The notes under the pieces: generated by a model | The model's database searches: none | What the model was told of the DNA's origin: nothing | Seen by the model: only the letters and a program-made list of their open reading frames with translations | In this document: one piece after another, positions 41,841-51,918 of the stretch | Position numbering within the stretch: the first letter of the stretch is position 1 | How the letters are laid out: each line of letters opens with the position of its first letter | Source of the DNA: Anaerolineae bacterium | GTDB taxonomy: Bacteria; Chloroflexota; Anaerolineae; Promineifilales; Promineifilaceae | Direction of reading: 5' to 3' | NCBI GenBank assembly: GCA_023382655.1 | Contig: JAHDWK010000008.1 | Span: forward strand, 186,001 to 250,000 | Length of the DNA: 64,000 nucleotides | Made by a program: the position numbers and the translations under genes

Positions 41841-42325
41841 TGCACATAGATAAACGCGAACGCAACTATATTGCCATTTCTGTCCTGCTGATGCTCATCT
41901 TTGCCTCGGCATTGATGGTGAGCGCCTTTGCCTATGGCATCCAGGTGCCTGTGCCTTACGAGCGTGTAGACCCGCGCACGGTGGCCACGCCGGGTGCGTC
42001 GCCCTGGGGCGACCCGGTAGAGGAGCGGGTACGGGAACTGGCGCCCAACAAGTATGAAGCATACATCCTGGCGCAAACCTGGGTCTTCCTGCCTAACCAG
42101 ATCACCATACCTAAAGGCTCTTCCTTAACGCTCTATGTGACCAGCAAAGATGTGCAACATGGCTTCAACATTCAAGGCACCAACATCAATATGATGGTCA
42201 TACCCGGCCAGGTTTCCACCCTCACGGCGACTTTTGACAAACCAGGTACCTACAACATCGTGTGCAACGAATACTGTGGCGTCGGCCACCAGATCATGTA
42301 TGCCACGATTGAGGTGGAACCGTAA
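41840..42325 (+). CDS. cbaB: Cytochrome ba3-type oxidase subunit II
   Basis: This 161-residue protein has one membrane helix (IAISVLLMLIFASALMVSAFAYG) and a cupredoxin domain. The CuA site is present: KDVQHGFNI gives the first His, and CNEYCGVGHQIM gives two Cys, His and Met, with Glu between the Cys. It receives electrons from cytochrome c, probably the lipoprotein encoded at 45075. The single helix and small size are of the ba3 (B-type) class. ATG at 41840 overlaps the subunit IIa stop. Confidence 0.93.
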   Translation: MHIDKRERNYIAISVLLMLIFASALMVSAFAYGIQVPVPYERVDPRTVATPGASPWGDPVEERVRELAPNKYEAYILAQTWVFLPNQITIPKGSSLTLYVTSKDVQHGFNIQGTNINMMVIPGQVSTLTATFDKPGTYNIVCNEYCGVGHQIMYATIEVEP

Positions 42326-42421
42326 TCCGTTATCCGTAAGCCGTATGCCGTATGCCGTTATCCGCTCACGAGTCACGAGTCACGCATCACGGATTACGCA
42401 TCACGGGTCACGGGTCACGGG
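42323..42421. repeat. CCGTAATC, CCGTATG and TCACGAG heptamer array
   Basis: CGTAATC-CGTTATC-CGTAAGC-CGTATGC-CGTATGC-CGTTATC is followed by TCACGAG-TCACGAG-TCACGCA-TCACGGA and ATCACGG-GTCACGG-GTCACGG. It lies between subunit II and ctaB, and the words change along its length. Confidence 0.8.
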
Positions 42422-42435
42422 AAAAGAGGTGCTAG

Positions 42436-43350
42436 ATGGATGCTCTGAATGAGATGGTACAGCCAATAGCGGTACCCCGGTCGTTGTGGAAAACGGCCGT
42501 CACCCTGTTCAAACTGCGCGTTGTCTCCCTGCTGCTGCTGGCAGCTTTTGGCGGGGCGGCATTGGGGGCGCTGGTTGTCGAGTCGGTTTCCCTGGGGGCC
42601 TGGCTGCTGCTGGCTGTCACCGGTACGTTGTCTGCCGGGGGCGCGTCAGCCATCAACCAATACCTGGAACGGGAACGAGACACCACCATGCGGCGCACGG
42701 CACTACGGCCGTTAGCCACCGGACAAATTGCCAACCCCGGCCTGGTGCTGGGCATCGGCGTGGGCATGGTGCTGCTGGCGGGCGGTCTGGCGCTGCTGGC
42801 GGGCAATCTGGCGCTGGCCTTCTGGGTGCTGCTGGGCGCGGCCATTTACGTCGGCGTCTACACCATCTGGCTGAAACCGCGCACTACACTCAACATCGTC
42901 ATTGGTGGGGCAGCGGGAAGCTGCGCCGTCCTTAGCGGTGGGGCGGCGGTGGGCGCCTGGAACGCATCCGGCGTCTGGCTGCTGGCGGCGCTGGTTTTTG
43001 TGTGGACGCCGGTACATTTTTGGGCGCTGGCTATCGCCTACCGCGATGATTATGCCGCTGCCGGTTTTCCCATGCTGCCCGCCCGCGTGCCGCCGGTAAC
43101 AGCCGCCCGTTGGACGGCGCTACATTCGGTATTGACGGCCGTCTGCGCGCTGGCGCTCGGTTTCTGGCCGCAGGTGGATGTGTGGTATTTATTGCCGGTG
43201 GGGCTGGTCACGGCCGTGCTCATCCAACGCACCCTCATCCTGCTGCAAAACCCCGGCCAACGCCGCGCCGCCCTGGCTCTCTTCCATCTCTCCAATCTCT
43301 ATCTGGCGCTCGTGCTTGTCGTCATCATGCTGGCGACTTTATGGAGGTAA
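42436..43350 (+). CDS. ctaB: Heme O synthase (protoheme IX farnesyltransferase)
   Basis: This 304-residue UbiA-superfamily enzyme adds a farnesyl group to heme b, the first step to the heme A of the oxidase. It has eight or nine membrane helices, the prenyl-diphosphate motif NQYLERERDTTMRRT (Asn, Glu, Asp) with TALRPLATGQI, and YRDDYAAAGFPMLP as the second acidic motif. It lies inside the oxidase operon between subunits II and I. No heme A synthase (ctaA) is in view. GAGGTGCTAG before the ATG gives a ribosome site. Confidence 0.93.
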   Translation: MDALNEMVQPIAVPRSLWKTAVTLFKLRVVSLLLLAAFGGAALGALVVESVSLGAWLLLAVTGTLSAGGASAINQYLERERDTTMRRTALRPLATGQIANPGLVLGIGVGMVLLAGGLALLAGNLALAFWVLLGAAIYVGVYTIWLKPRTTLNIVIGGAAGSCAVLSGGAAVGAWNASGVWLLAALVFVWTPVHFWALAIAYRDDYAAAGFPMLPARVPPVTAARWTALHSVLTAVCALALGFWPQVDVWYLLPVGLVTAVLIQRTLILLQNPGQRRAALALFHLSNLYLALVLVVIMLATLWR

Positions 43351-43354
43351 ATTC

Positions 43355-44992
<1,638 letters not shown>

Positions 44993-44997
44993 ATCCC

Positions 44998-45051
44998 GGT
45001 TGGTAGTGACCGCTTGAGCGAGTAGACCAGCTAAAGCCGTTACTACCAACC
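44998..45051. repeat. GGTTGGTAGT inverted repeat after subunit I
   Basis: GGTTGGTAGT (44998-45007) pairs with ACTACCAACC (45042-45051); the loop of 34 bases contains GCTTGAGC. No U-tract follows. It may be a processing or attenuation element. Confidence 0.65.
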
Positions 45052-45074
45052 CCAAACTTGACGGAGGTATTTGA

Positions 45075-45506
45075 ATGCGTAAGTTTAGTTTAGTGTTATT
45101 ACTGGTTTTGGCTCTTTCTATGATTCTGGCCGCCTGCGGTGGTGGAGGTGATGAACCTGCCAGCGAGAGTGCGGCGGCGCCCCGTTCCGGTGGTGATGCG
45201 GCGAATGGTGAAAAGCTGTACAAACAGCCCGTCATCGGCGAGAACAGCGCCCCCGGCTGCAACACCTGCCATTCCCTGGATGAAGGTGTGGTACTGGTGG
45301 GACCATCCCATGCCGGAATGGGGACGCGGGCGGAAACGGCCGTGCCCGGCCAATCGGCCACAGATTATCTGCGTGAGTCCATTACCAACCCCAATGCCCA
45401 TATTACCGAAGGGTACGCCCAGGGCGTCATGTACCAAAACTATGGCGCTGATTTAACCGAACAGGAAATCAATGACCTGGTTGCTTATTTACTGTCTCTG
45501 AAGTAG
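45075..45506 (+). CDS. Lipoprotein c-type cytochrome
   Basis: This 143-residue protein has a lipobox (SMILAACGG) and one heme-binding CNTCH motif, with a Met ligand candidate in GVMYQNYG near the C-terminus. The mature cytochrome would be tethered outside the membrane by its lipid, where it can pass electrons to the CuA site of subunit II. GGAGGT lies about 8 bases before the ATG. A perfect palindrome separates it from the next gene. Confidence 0.92.
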   Translation: MRKFSLVLLLVLALSMILAACGGGGDEPASESAAAPRSGGDAANGEKLYKQPVIGENSAPGCNTCHSLDEGVVLVGPSHAGMGTRAETAVPGQSATDYLRESITNPNAHITEGYAQGVMYQNYGADLTEQEINDLVAYLLSLK

Positions 45507-45515
45507 TTGTTTAGC

Positions 45516-45557
45516 GGCGAATGGCGATGGAATGGCGCCATTCCATCGCCATTCGCC
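45516..45557. repeat. Perfect 42-bp palindrome between cytochrome c and cytochrome b genes
   Basis: The 21-base arm at 45516-45536 (GGCGAATGGCGATGGAATGGC) is the exact reverse complement of 45537-45557, without a loop base. It has no U-tract. It could form a cruciform in DNA, and as RNA would shield the start of the next gene. Confidence 0.85.
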
Positions 45558-45564
45558 AATCCCC

Positions 45565-47769
45565 ATGACCGCCCTCAAACCAAAAGACCCCGAATTACTG
45601 CCAGGAGCCAACCCGGAAACAGATTGCCAGACCTTACCTGAACCCCTGCCCGTTCCTTTGCCCGCTGAAGACGAAGATGAACATGAACACGCCATCACCT
45701 GGGCGGCGCTGGGGGACAAACCCGAACATGAACCGGCAGGGGATGGGCTGCAAAGTTGGCGGCGACGGCCGTCACTCTGGGCAGTCTGGCTGGAAAAAGC
45801 GGCGCTGGTCATTGAGAAGCCGGTAGGCCGGCTCATTGGCAACCACCGACTGAACCCCTTTTACCACACCGGTCCCATTGCCCTCTTTTTGCTGCTGGTG
45901 GTGGGGCTGACCGGTTTTTACCTCTTTCTCTTCTTTCAATATGGCTTTGCGGCATCTTACCAGGCGGTAGCACGGTATGACGATCAGTTCATCGCCCGCG
46001 CCATGCGTGCCATCCACCGCTACGCCTCCGGCGCCCTGGTCATCACCACCCTGCTGCACGCTTACCGTACCCTGTTCATGGAGCGGTTCCGTGGGCCGCG
46101 CTGGCTGGCCTGGGTGACAGGCATTGTCCTCACCGGCATCATCTGGCTGGCGGGCGTCACCGGTTACTGGCTGGTGTGGGATACACGGGCGCAGTTGATC
46201 AATGACAGTTTCATCCGCTTTCTGGGCACGCTTACACCCTGGGCGGCCGGTTATGTGGCATTTCTGGCAGAAGCAGAAGTCACGGGCAAAAGCTGGCCCA
46301 TTCTCCTGGTTATTCTGGCGGTTCATGTCCTGCTGTTTTTGCTGGCGGCTGGCTTCTTCTGGCTGCACATCCGCCGTCTGAAACGGGCCAAATGGCTGCC
46401 GGAGACACACTGGATGGTGGGCATGGGGTTGCTGTTGGTAGCAGCCGGTGTGGCTTTTCCATTAACCATCCTGCCTCCGACTAATCCGCTGGCGCTGCCG
46501 TTGGCGGTGAGCCTGGACCCGCTATTTTTGTTCTTCTTGCCGGTGGCGGGGCAGAGTACGGCCGTGCTCCTCTGGTCATCTCTTCTCTTCATCACCATCC
46601 TGGCGCTGGCATTGCCCTGGGTGAGCCATGACCGGGCACTGTCACCGGCCGACAGCCAAACGGCCAGTCCGCCCAAAGTCAACATCATCAAAGAACGCTG
46701 CACCGGCTGTACCAAATGCGCCCTGGACTGCCCCTATGGGGCCATCACCATGGTGGAGCGGCACGATGACAAACCGCACAAATACATCGCCATCGAAGAC
46801 CCCAGCCTGTGCGTCTCCTGCGGTATTTGTGTGGGGTCGTGTGATGGCGTGGCGGTGACGATGGGCAATTTGCCGCCTGCCCTGCTGTGGGATGAGATTG
46901 CCCTTCGTTTGTCATTGGCACGCGCCAAAACGGAGCAGCCGGTTAAACTGGTGTTCACCTGTGAACGCCATGCAGTGCATAATGGCCCGCCAGTAGCCAA
47001 TGGATATCAGGGCGTGGAAATTATCGCTTTACCCTGCGTGGGGGTGCTACCGCCGGATGTGCTGCCGCGCGCATTAGAGGCGGGCGCAGCCACCATACAA
47101 GTCATCGGTTGTCCACCGGAGGATTGCCGCAACCGGGAGGGAAATTTGTGGACGGCGCAGCGGCTGCGGCGGCAGCGGGTGCCGCGTTTGAAACGGCCGT
47201 ATGCCCAATCCCCAATTACGGCCGTGTGGCAACCCCCCAATGAATTTGCCCGCGCTCTGCACATACTACCGGTCACGGCAGCGGATGAAAGCGGGCAGTT
47301 ACAGCCCGATTATATGGCCTCGCGCCGCTACTATTGGCCGCTGACATGGCGACATTACGTGGCCGCGTTTGGGCTGCTGTTGTTGGTGCTGCTGGCGCAG
47401 ATAGGGCTGACAGATGTGTGGGTGGTCACGGCCGTGAGCCAATCCCCCCGCATTGCCATCCTCCTGCCTGACCCAACCGCGCCGCTGGCCTTGCCGCCGC
47501 AGCACCCCCTCACGTTCCACCTCTCCCTGGACAACCAACCCATTTGGAGCCAGCCCATTAGGGGGGAAAAATTGGATATGCCATTTTTTGCCGAAGTGGC
47601 AGTGACACCAGGGAGATATGTTGTGCAATGGTGGATAGAGTTGGGCGAGGGAGACGGCCGTGTCATCTTGTTTGATGATACCGTCACGCTGACCTCTGGC
47701 GCGGTGCTGCGCCTGCAATACCGGCCCGACCACACCACCCGCTGTTTTACGGACGCCTGTGCCCGATAA
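45565..47769 (+). CDS. Fusion of diheme cytochrome b, two-cluster ferredoxin and MvhD-like Fe-S domain
   Basis: This 734-residue protein joins three redox modules. First is a cytochrome b domain (about 75-350) with heme ligands His151/His165 and His254/His268, each pair H-x13-H as in bc-complex cytochrome b. Next is a ferredoxin with Cys379/382/385/389 and Cys416/419/422/426, two [4Fe-4S] clusters. Then comes a domain like the MvhD/FlpD hydrogenase-heterodisulfide subunit with Cys466, Cys491, Cys516 and Cys521 (IGCPPEDC). A last membrane helix (about 605-625) leads to a C-terminal beta domain. It probably moves electrons between a quinone, ferredoxin-like partners and the adjacent cytochrome c. 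The start at 45565 avoids the palindrome, and no ribosome site is seen. Confidence 0.82.
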   Translation: MTALKPKDPELLPGANPETDCQTLPEPLPVPLPAEDEDEHEHAITWAALGDKPEHEPAGDGLQSWRRRPSLWAVWLEKAALVIEKPVGRLIGNHRLNPFYHTGPIALFLLLVVGLTGFYLFLFFQYGFAASYQAVARYDDQFIARAMRAIHRYASGALVITTLLHAYRTLFMERFRGPRWLAWVTGIVLTGIIWLAGVTGYWLVWDTRAQLINDSFIRFLGTLTPWAAGYVAFLAEAEVTGKSWPILLVILAVHVLLFLLAAGFFWLHIRRLKRAKWLPETHWMVGMGLLLVAAGVAFPLTILPPTNPLALPLAVSLDPLFLFFLPVAGQSTAVLLWSSLLFITILALALPWVSHDRALSPADSQTASPPKVNIIKERCTGCTKCALDCPYGAITMVERHDDKPHKYIAIEDPSLCVSCGICVGSCDGVAVTMGNLPPALLWDEIALRLSLARAKTEQPVKLVFTCERHAVHNGPPVANGYQGVEIIALPCVGVLPPDVLPRALEAGAATIQVIGCPPEDCRNREGNLWTAQRLRRQRVPRLKRPYAQSPITAVWQPPNEFARALHILPVTAADESGQLQPDYMASRRYYWPLTWRHYVAAFGLLLLVLLAQIGLTDVWVVTAVSQSPRIAILLPDPTAPLALPPQHPLTFHLSLDNQPIWSQPIRGEKLDMPFFAEVAVTPGRYVVQWWIELGEGDGRVILFDDTVTLTSGAVLRLQYRPDHTTRCFTDACAR

Positions 47770-47830
47770 ACCGCACCATGAAGGATGGCCGAGATCATTA
47801 AATTTCACGTCTGATTCGGCAAGTTTTGCC

Positions 47831-47859
47831 TTGACGGGCTGATACCCCAGGCGTACACT
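47831..47859 (+). promoter_or_regulatory. Sigma-70-type promoter of the sulP gene
   Basis: TTGACG (47831-47836) and TACACT (47854-47859) are 17 bases apart. The leader to the ATG at 47948 is about 80 bases and has no heptamer array. Confidence 0.6.
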
Positions 47860-47947
47860 CTGGCTAGACCTTGCGTATGGGTGTGAAGCAACACGGTCCT
47901 CACCATAACCGTTTACGACCACATTACCATTACATGGGTACATAACC

Positions 47948-50203
47948 ATGGCCATCATGAAGCGAGACATCTCGCCCAAACCGCGCAAACAACCAACCCG
48001 GTTCGATAAAGTAAGCAAAAAAGCAAATCTGCAACGTGCTTTTCGTCCGGCTGTGCGTTATATGCAACGGCCGTTCACCATCATCCGCACCTATGACCGC
48101 CAAAATCTACGCCCCGACCTCATCGCCGGGTTGACCGTCACCGTTATTGCCCTGCCGCAGGCAATAGCGTTTGCTCTTATTGCCGAGTTGCCGCCAGAAA
48201 TGGGGCTGTATGCAGCCATCGTTGGCGCCCTGGTGGGTGCTTTGTGGGGGTCATCAAACCAGCTCCACACCGGCCCGGCCAATGCGATTTCTCTCCTCAT
48301 CTTTACCTCGCTCTCGACCTTTACCCAACCAGGCGCACAACTATTCATCCTGGCCGCCGGGCTAATGGCCGTTATGGTTGGCGTGTTGCAAATGGTCATG
48401 GGGCTGGCGCGGCTGGGCATGTTGGTCAATTTTGTCTCCTACTCCGTGATCATCGGTTTTGCCACGGGCGCAGGCATATTGATCGCCATCAAGCAAATTT
48501 CGCCGCTGTTGGGCATACCGGTTGAGGCAGACAATGTATTCGAGACGCTCACCGGGAATGCATTTCACCTGCCAGATATTCATTGGGCGACGGCCATTAT
48601 CGGCATCGGTACCATGGTTACCATGGTCATCATCCGCTCTGTCAATCGGCGTTTGCCCAATATCCTCATTAGCATCGTACTTGCTTCCATCATGGTAGCC
48701 CTGTTTGATCTCCAAAACAAAGGCGTCACCGTCATCGGCGAGCTACCCGCCAGTTTGCCTCCCCTTACCGATCTACCCTTACTAGACATAGGGTTGATCG
48801 GCCAGCTTTCGGCGGGGGCATTGGCTGTGGCGGCCATCGCTCTGGTGCAAACCACGGCCTTGACCCGTTCAGTTGCCGCTCAAACTGGCCAACGACTGGA
48901 TAGCAATCAGGAATTTGTGGGGCAAGGGTTGGCCAACATCACCATGGGATTCTTTTCCGGGTTTGCCGGTTCTGGCTCCTTTGCCCGCACCATAGTCAAT
49001 CTGGACAGCGGCGCCAGAACGGCAATGGCTTCTGTCTTTTCCGCCGGTTTCTTGCTTGTAGCCCTGTTTGTCTCCGGCACTCTGACTGCTTACCTACCTG
49101 TCAGCGCCTTGTCTGCTGTTCTAATCGTGACCGCCTATAACATGATTGACTTTGCCGAAATACGCCGCATTCTGTACAGTGGGTTCGGTGAAGCGGCCAT
49201 CCTGGGCGTAACTCTCTTTGGTACGCTCTTTTTAGATATCGCCTTTGCTGTTCTATTGGGTATCTTACTCTCCTTTGTGTTGTACATCTTGCACACCAGT
49301 GCCCCCCGTGTCCATGAAGTCAAACCAGATGTCAACTACAAACATTTTCTTTACCAGCCCGAAAAAGCCGGCTGCCCACAACTGGGCATCATTGAAATTC
49401 TAGGCGATTTATACTTTGGCGCCGTCCACTATGTGGAAGAGTACATTCTCGATCATGCGGACAAACATCCCGAACAGCGTTTTTTGCTCATTCGGATGCA
49501 CAATGTGAATGATTGTGATTTCAGCGGTATTCACATGCTGGAAAACGTGGTCAAAACCTACCGTGACCGGGGCGGTGATGTCTTCCTGGTACGGCCGCAA
49601 TACCGCGTTAAGCAGATTTTCGCCACCACCGACTTTGTGGAAAACGTACTGGGCGCTGACCATATTCTGGACAAAGACAGCGCTATCAGCCACATTTTTT
49701 ACCACATACTCGATCCGGCCATTTGTATCTATGAATGTCCGGTGCGCGTCTTTCAAGAATGCGCCAATCTACCGAAACGAGTTAATATCGCCGGCATCCC
49801 CCATGACCATGAAATAATTACGAAGGAATTCCATACCACCAATCCACGCACCCTGTGGCAGCAATTGCACACATCTGAACTGATCAATCAACATGCTGGT
49901 AACGGTGTGGGACTAAAGCCGCCGCTCATCCTGGATGTGCGCGAGCCACGTGAATTCCGCCAGGGGCACATCGCCGAAGCGCAGTCCGTCCCCCTGGCAA
50001 CCATCCTTTCTGAAGAGGTCAAATTCCCCACCAACCAGCAAATTGTGTTGGTCTGCCGCAGTGGGCGGCGCAGCCGTCGCGCCGCCGCCGCCCTGCAAAA
50101 TCTTGGCTGCCACAATATCTCGATCCTGGAAGGCGGCATGCAGGCGTGGGAAGCTGAGGGTTTGTTGGAAGCGGTAGGGGAAACTGTAAACCGTAATCCG
50201 TAG
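47948..50203 (+). CDS. SulP-family anion transporter with STAS and rhodanese domains
   Basis: This 751-residue protein has a SulP membrane domain (about 55-455, with RPDLIAGLTVTVIALPQAIAFALIA at the entrance), which carries sulfate, bicarbonate or similar anions. The STAS domain follows (about 480-595, with DCDFSGIHML). A linker with three Cys (ICIYECPVRVFQEC) leads to a rhodanese domain (about 655-740) whose active Cys703 lies in VLVCRSGRRS. Rhodanese fused to a SulP transporter suggests coupling of sulfate or thiosulfate entry to sulfur transfer. The promoter is clear, but no good ribosome site is seen before the first ATG; ATG at 47957 is possible. Confidence 0.87.
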   Translation: MAIMKRDISPKPRKQPTRFDKVSKKANLQRAFRPAVRYMQRPFTIIRTYDRQNLRPDLIAGLTVTVIALPQAIAFALIAELPPEMGLYAAIVGALVGALWGSSNQLHTGPANAISLLIFTSLSTFTQPGAQLFILAAGLMAVMVGVLQMVMGLARLGMLVNFVSYSVIIGFATGAGILIAIKQISPLLGIPVEADNVFETLTGNAFHLPDIHWATAIIGIGTMVTMVIIRSVNRRLPNILISIVLASIMVALFDLQNKGVTVIGELPASLPPLTDLPLLDIGLIGQLSAGALAVAAIALVQTTALTRSVAAQTGQRLDSNQEFVGQGLANITMGFFSGFAGSGSFARTIVNLDSGARTAMASVFSAGFLLVALFVSGTLTAYLPVSALSAVLIVTAYNMIDFAEIRRILYSGFGEAAILGVTLFGTLFLDIAFAVLLGILLSFVLYILHTSAPRVHEVKPDVNYKHFLYQPEKAGCPQLGIIEILGDLYFGAVHYVEEYILDHADKHPEQRFLLIRMHNVNDCDFSGIHMLENVVKTYRDRGGDVFLVRPQYRVKQIFATTDFVENVLGADHILDKDSAISHIFYHILDPAICIYECPVRVFQECANLPKRVNIAGIPHDHEIITKEFHTTNPRTLWQQLHTSELINQHAGNGVGLKPPLILDVREPREFRQGHIAEAQSVPLATILSEEVKFPTNQQIVLVCRSGRRSRRAAAALQNLGCHNISILEGGMQAWEAEGLLEAVGETVNRNP

Positions 50204-50237
50204 GCCGAGGTCTGAAGTTGGGCTTCGGACTTCGGGA
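50187..50237. repeat. CCGTAATC and CCGAAGT heptamer array
   Basis: GTAAACC-GTAATCC-GTAGGCC-GAGGTCT-GAAGTTG is followed by GGCTTCGGACTTCGGG. It spans the end of sulP, giving the last residues NRNP. Confidence 0.65.
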
Positions 50238-50251
50238 CAAGAGACAAAGAA

Positions 50252-51226
50252 ATGGCAGAAGAACGAGCGCCGCGTAACATTGGGTTAGATCTGGTGCGGG
50301 TGACAGAAACGGCCGCCCTGGCCGCCGGACGTTGGGTCGGTTCGGGCGACTATGCGTCGGCGCACCGGGCGGCCACCCGGGCTATGCGCGCTGCGGTGGA
50401 TACATTGGATATGGACGGCCGTATCATCATCGGCGAGGAAAACCGGCTGGCTGAAGACGAAATTTCCCTGTGCCATGATGAACAAGTGGGCACAGGGAAT
50501 GGCCCGGAAGTAGATGTGATCGTAGACCCCATAGATGGCACCAAATTGCTCATCCGGGGTCAGCCGGGAGCCATTTCCATCGTGGCCGTTGCCCCGCGAG
50601 ACTCCATCTGGGACTGCGACCCCGCCGTTTATATGAACAAACTGGTGGTAGACCGCCGCGCCGCCAAAGCATTGGTACCCGAATGTTTGAACGCGCCGGC
50701 AGCCTGGACGCTGGCCCTGGTTGCCCGCGTTAAAAACAAAGCCGTCCACGATTTAACCGTTGTCGTCCTGGAACGTCCACGGAATATGGACTTGATTGAA
50801 GAAATCCGCTCCGCCGGGGCGCGGGTGGTGCTGCGCACCGAAGCGGACGCAGAAGGGGCTTTGCTGGCAGCCATCGGCGGTATGGGCGTGGATATACTAA
50901 TGGGCATTGGTGGCGCGGCGCAGGGTGTTGTGGCCGCCTGTGCGGCCAAGGCCACTGGCGGCGCGATGCTGGCCCAGTTAGCCCCCCAAAGTGAATCCGA
51001 ACGCCAGGCCATTGCCGCCAGAGGGCTAGACGTGTCACGCATCCTCACCTGCCATGATATGGTGCGCAGCAACCGGGTCTTTTTTGCCGCCACCGGTATT
51101 ACCAATACTCGCCTGCTCCGCGCCATGCATTATTACAGCAACCACGCCACCACCCATTCACTGCTCATCCGCGCGGAAACCGGCACCCGTCGCTACATCC
51201 GCGCCGAGCACCATGCCCGTGTTTAA
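50252..51226 (+). CDS. glpX: Class II fructose-1,6-bisphosphatase
   Basis: This 324-residue cytosolic enzyme hydrolyses fructose-1,6-bisphosphate to fructose-6-phosphate in gluconeogenesis. Family motifs are ATRAMRAAVDTLDMDGRIIIGEE, EVDVIVDPIDGTKLLIRG (metal-binding Asp cluster), IWDCDPAVYMNKLVVD and GGAAQGVVAACAAKATGGAM. The length is normal. The ribosome site is weak (AAGAGACAAAG). The stop overlaps the start of the downstream lipoprotein gene (TAATG). Confidence 0.95.
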   Translation: MAEERAPRNIGLDLVRVTETAALAAGRWVGSGDYASAHRAATRAMRAAVDTLDMDGRIIIGEENRLAEDEISLCHDEQVGTGNGPEVDVIVDPIDGTKLLIRGQPGAISIVAVAPRDSIWDCDPAVYMNKLVVDRRAAKALVPECLNAPAAWTLALVARVKNKAVHDLTVVVLERPRNMDLIEEIRSAGARVVLRTEADAEGALLAAIGGMGVDILMGIGGAAQGVVAACAAKATGGAMLAQLAPQSESERQAIAARGLDVSRILTCHDMVRSNRVFFAATGITNTRLLRAMHYYSNHATTHSLLIRAETGTRRYIRAEHHARV

Positions 51227-51891
51227 TGATGGACAGAAAACGGCTATTTATCCTGATTGTGTCCCTGCTAATGGGTTGCCAGAATGAAGCGCCTGCCACT
51301 GCCACCCCACCGTTGCTCCCTACCGTCGCGCCGGTTACGGCCGTGCCCCCGACGGCTACCTCCCTGGCCGAAGGTCTGGTGACGCGGTTAAGTACACCCG
51401 ACCCCGCCTGCCCGGAGCAATCACCCTGGTTCTTCGACAACCCGGCGCAGGAGTGTGCCACAACGCTGTTAAACACCTGGGCCGTGATGCAGCGTTTTGA
51501 GCATGGCCTGATGGTCTGGTTCCAGGAAGGGGGGCGCACCTATGTTTTTCTCGATGATGGTTCACTTTTTAAGCCGTATCAAGAGGTGAGCGACCCTGGC
51601 GGCACGGCCGTGTCGGGGCCTGATCCCAACATTACCCCACCCGCCGGTCTGTACCAACCAGAACTGGGTTTTGCCCGTTTCTGGCAGGGTTTAGTTCCCG
51701 GTTCAGAATGGATTCGGCCGCAGTTGGGCTGGGCCTTAGAGCCAGAGGAGGGGTATTCGGCCCTCTGGCAATGTCACGATGCGGCGGGTAACGCCGCCCG
51801 CTGTTACTTCACCGGGCCGGGAGACGAGATCATTAGCCTGACTCGTGGCCAGGCGCTTTATTGGAACTATTGGCAAGAAGCGGTACGGTAG
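51226..51891 (+). CDS. Lipoprotein of unknown function
   Basis: This 221-residue protein has a signal peptide ending in the lipobox LLMGCQ and a short Thr/Pro segment. The body has repeated aromatic patches (FEHGLMVWFQEGGRTYVFLDDGSLFKPYQE, LGFARFWQGLVPGSEWIRPQLGWALEPEE). The pattern M-x-W-x-x-x-G-x-I/T-Y-V suggests a small beta domain seen in other lipoproteins of this group, but I cannot name it. There is no catalytic signature. The start overlaps the glpX stop, so it is co-translated, although the functions seem unrelated. Confidence 0.75.
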   Translation: MMDRKRLFILIVSLLMGCQNEAPATATPPLLPTVAPVTAVPPTATSLAEGLVTRLSTPDPACPEQSPWFFDNPAQECATTLLNTWAVMQRFEHGLMVWFQEGGRTYVFLDDGSLFKPYQEVSDPGGTAVSGPDPNITPPAGLYQPELGFARFWQGLVPGSEWIRPQLGWALEPEEGYSALWQCHDAAGNAARCYFTGPGDEIISLTRGQALYWNYWQEAVR

Positions 51892-51918
51892 AAAATGGAG
51901 ATTGAAACTCCTGATTTC

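Noticed and set aside
45532..45564. Upstream ATG for the cytochrome b fusion
   Set aside because: It lies inside a perfect palindrome and adds residues encoded by it; the ATG at 45565 is more natural.
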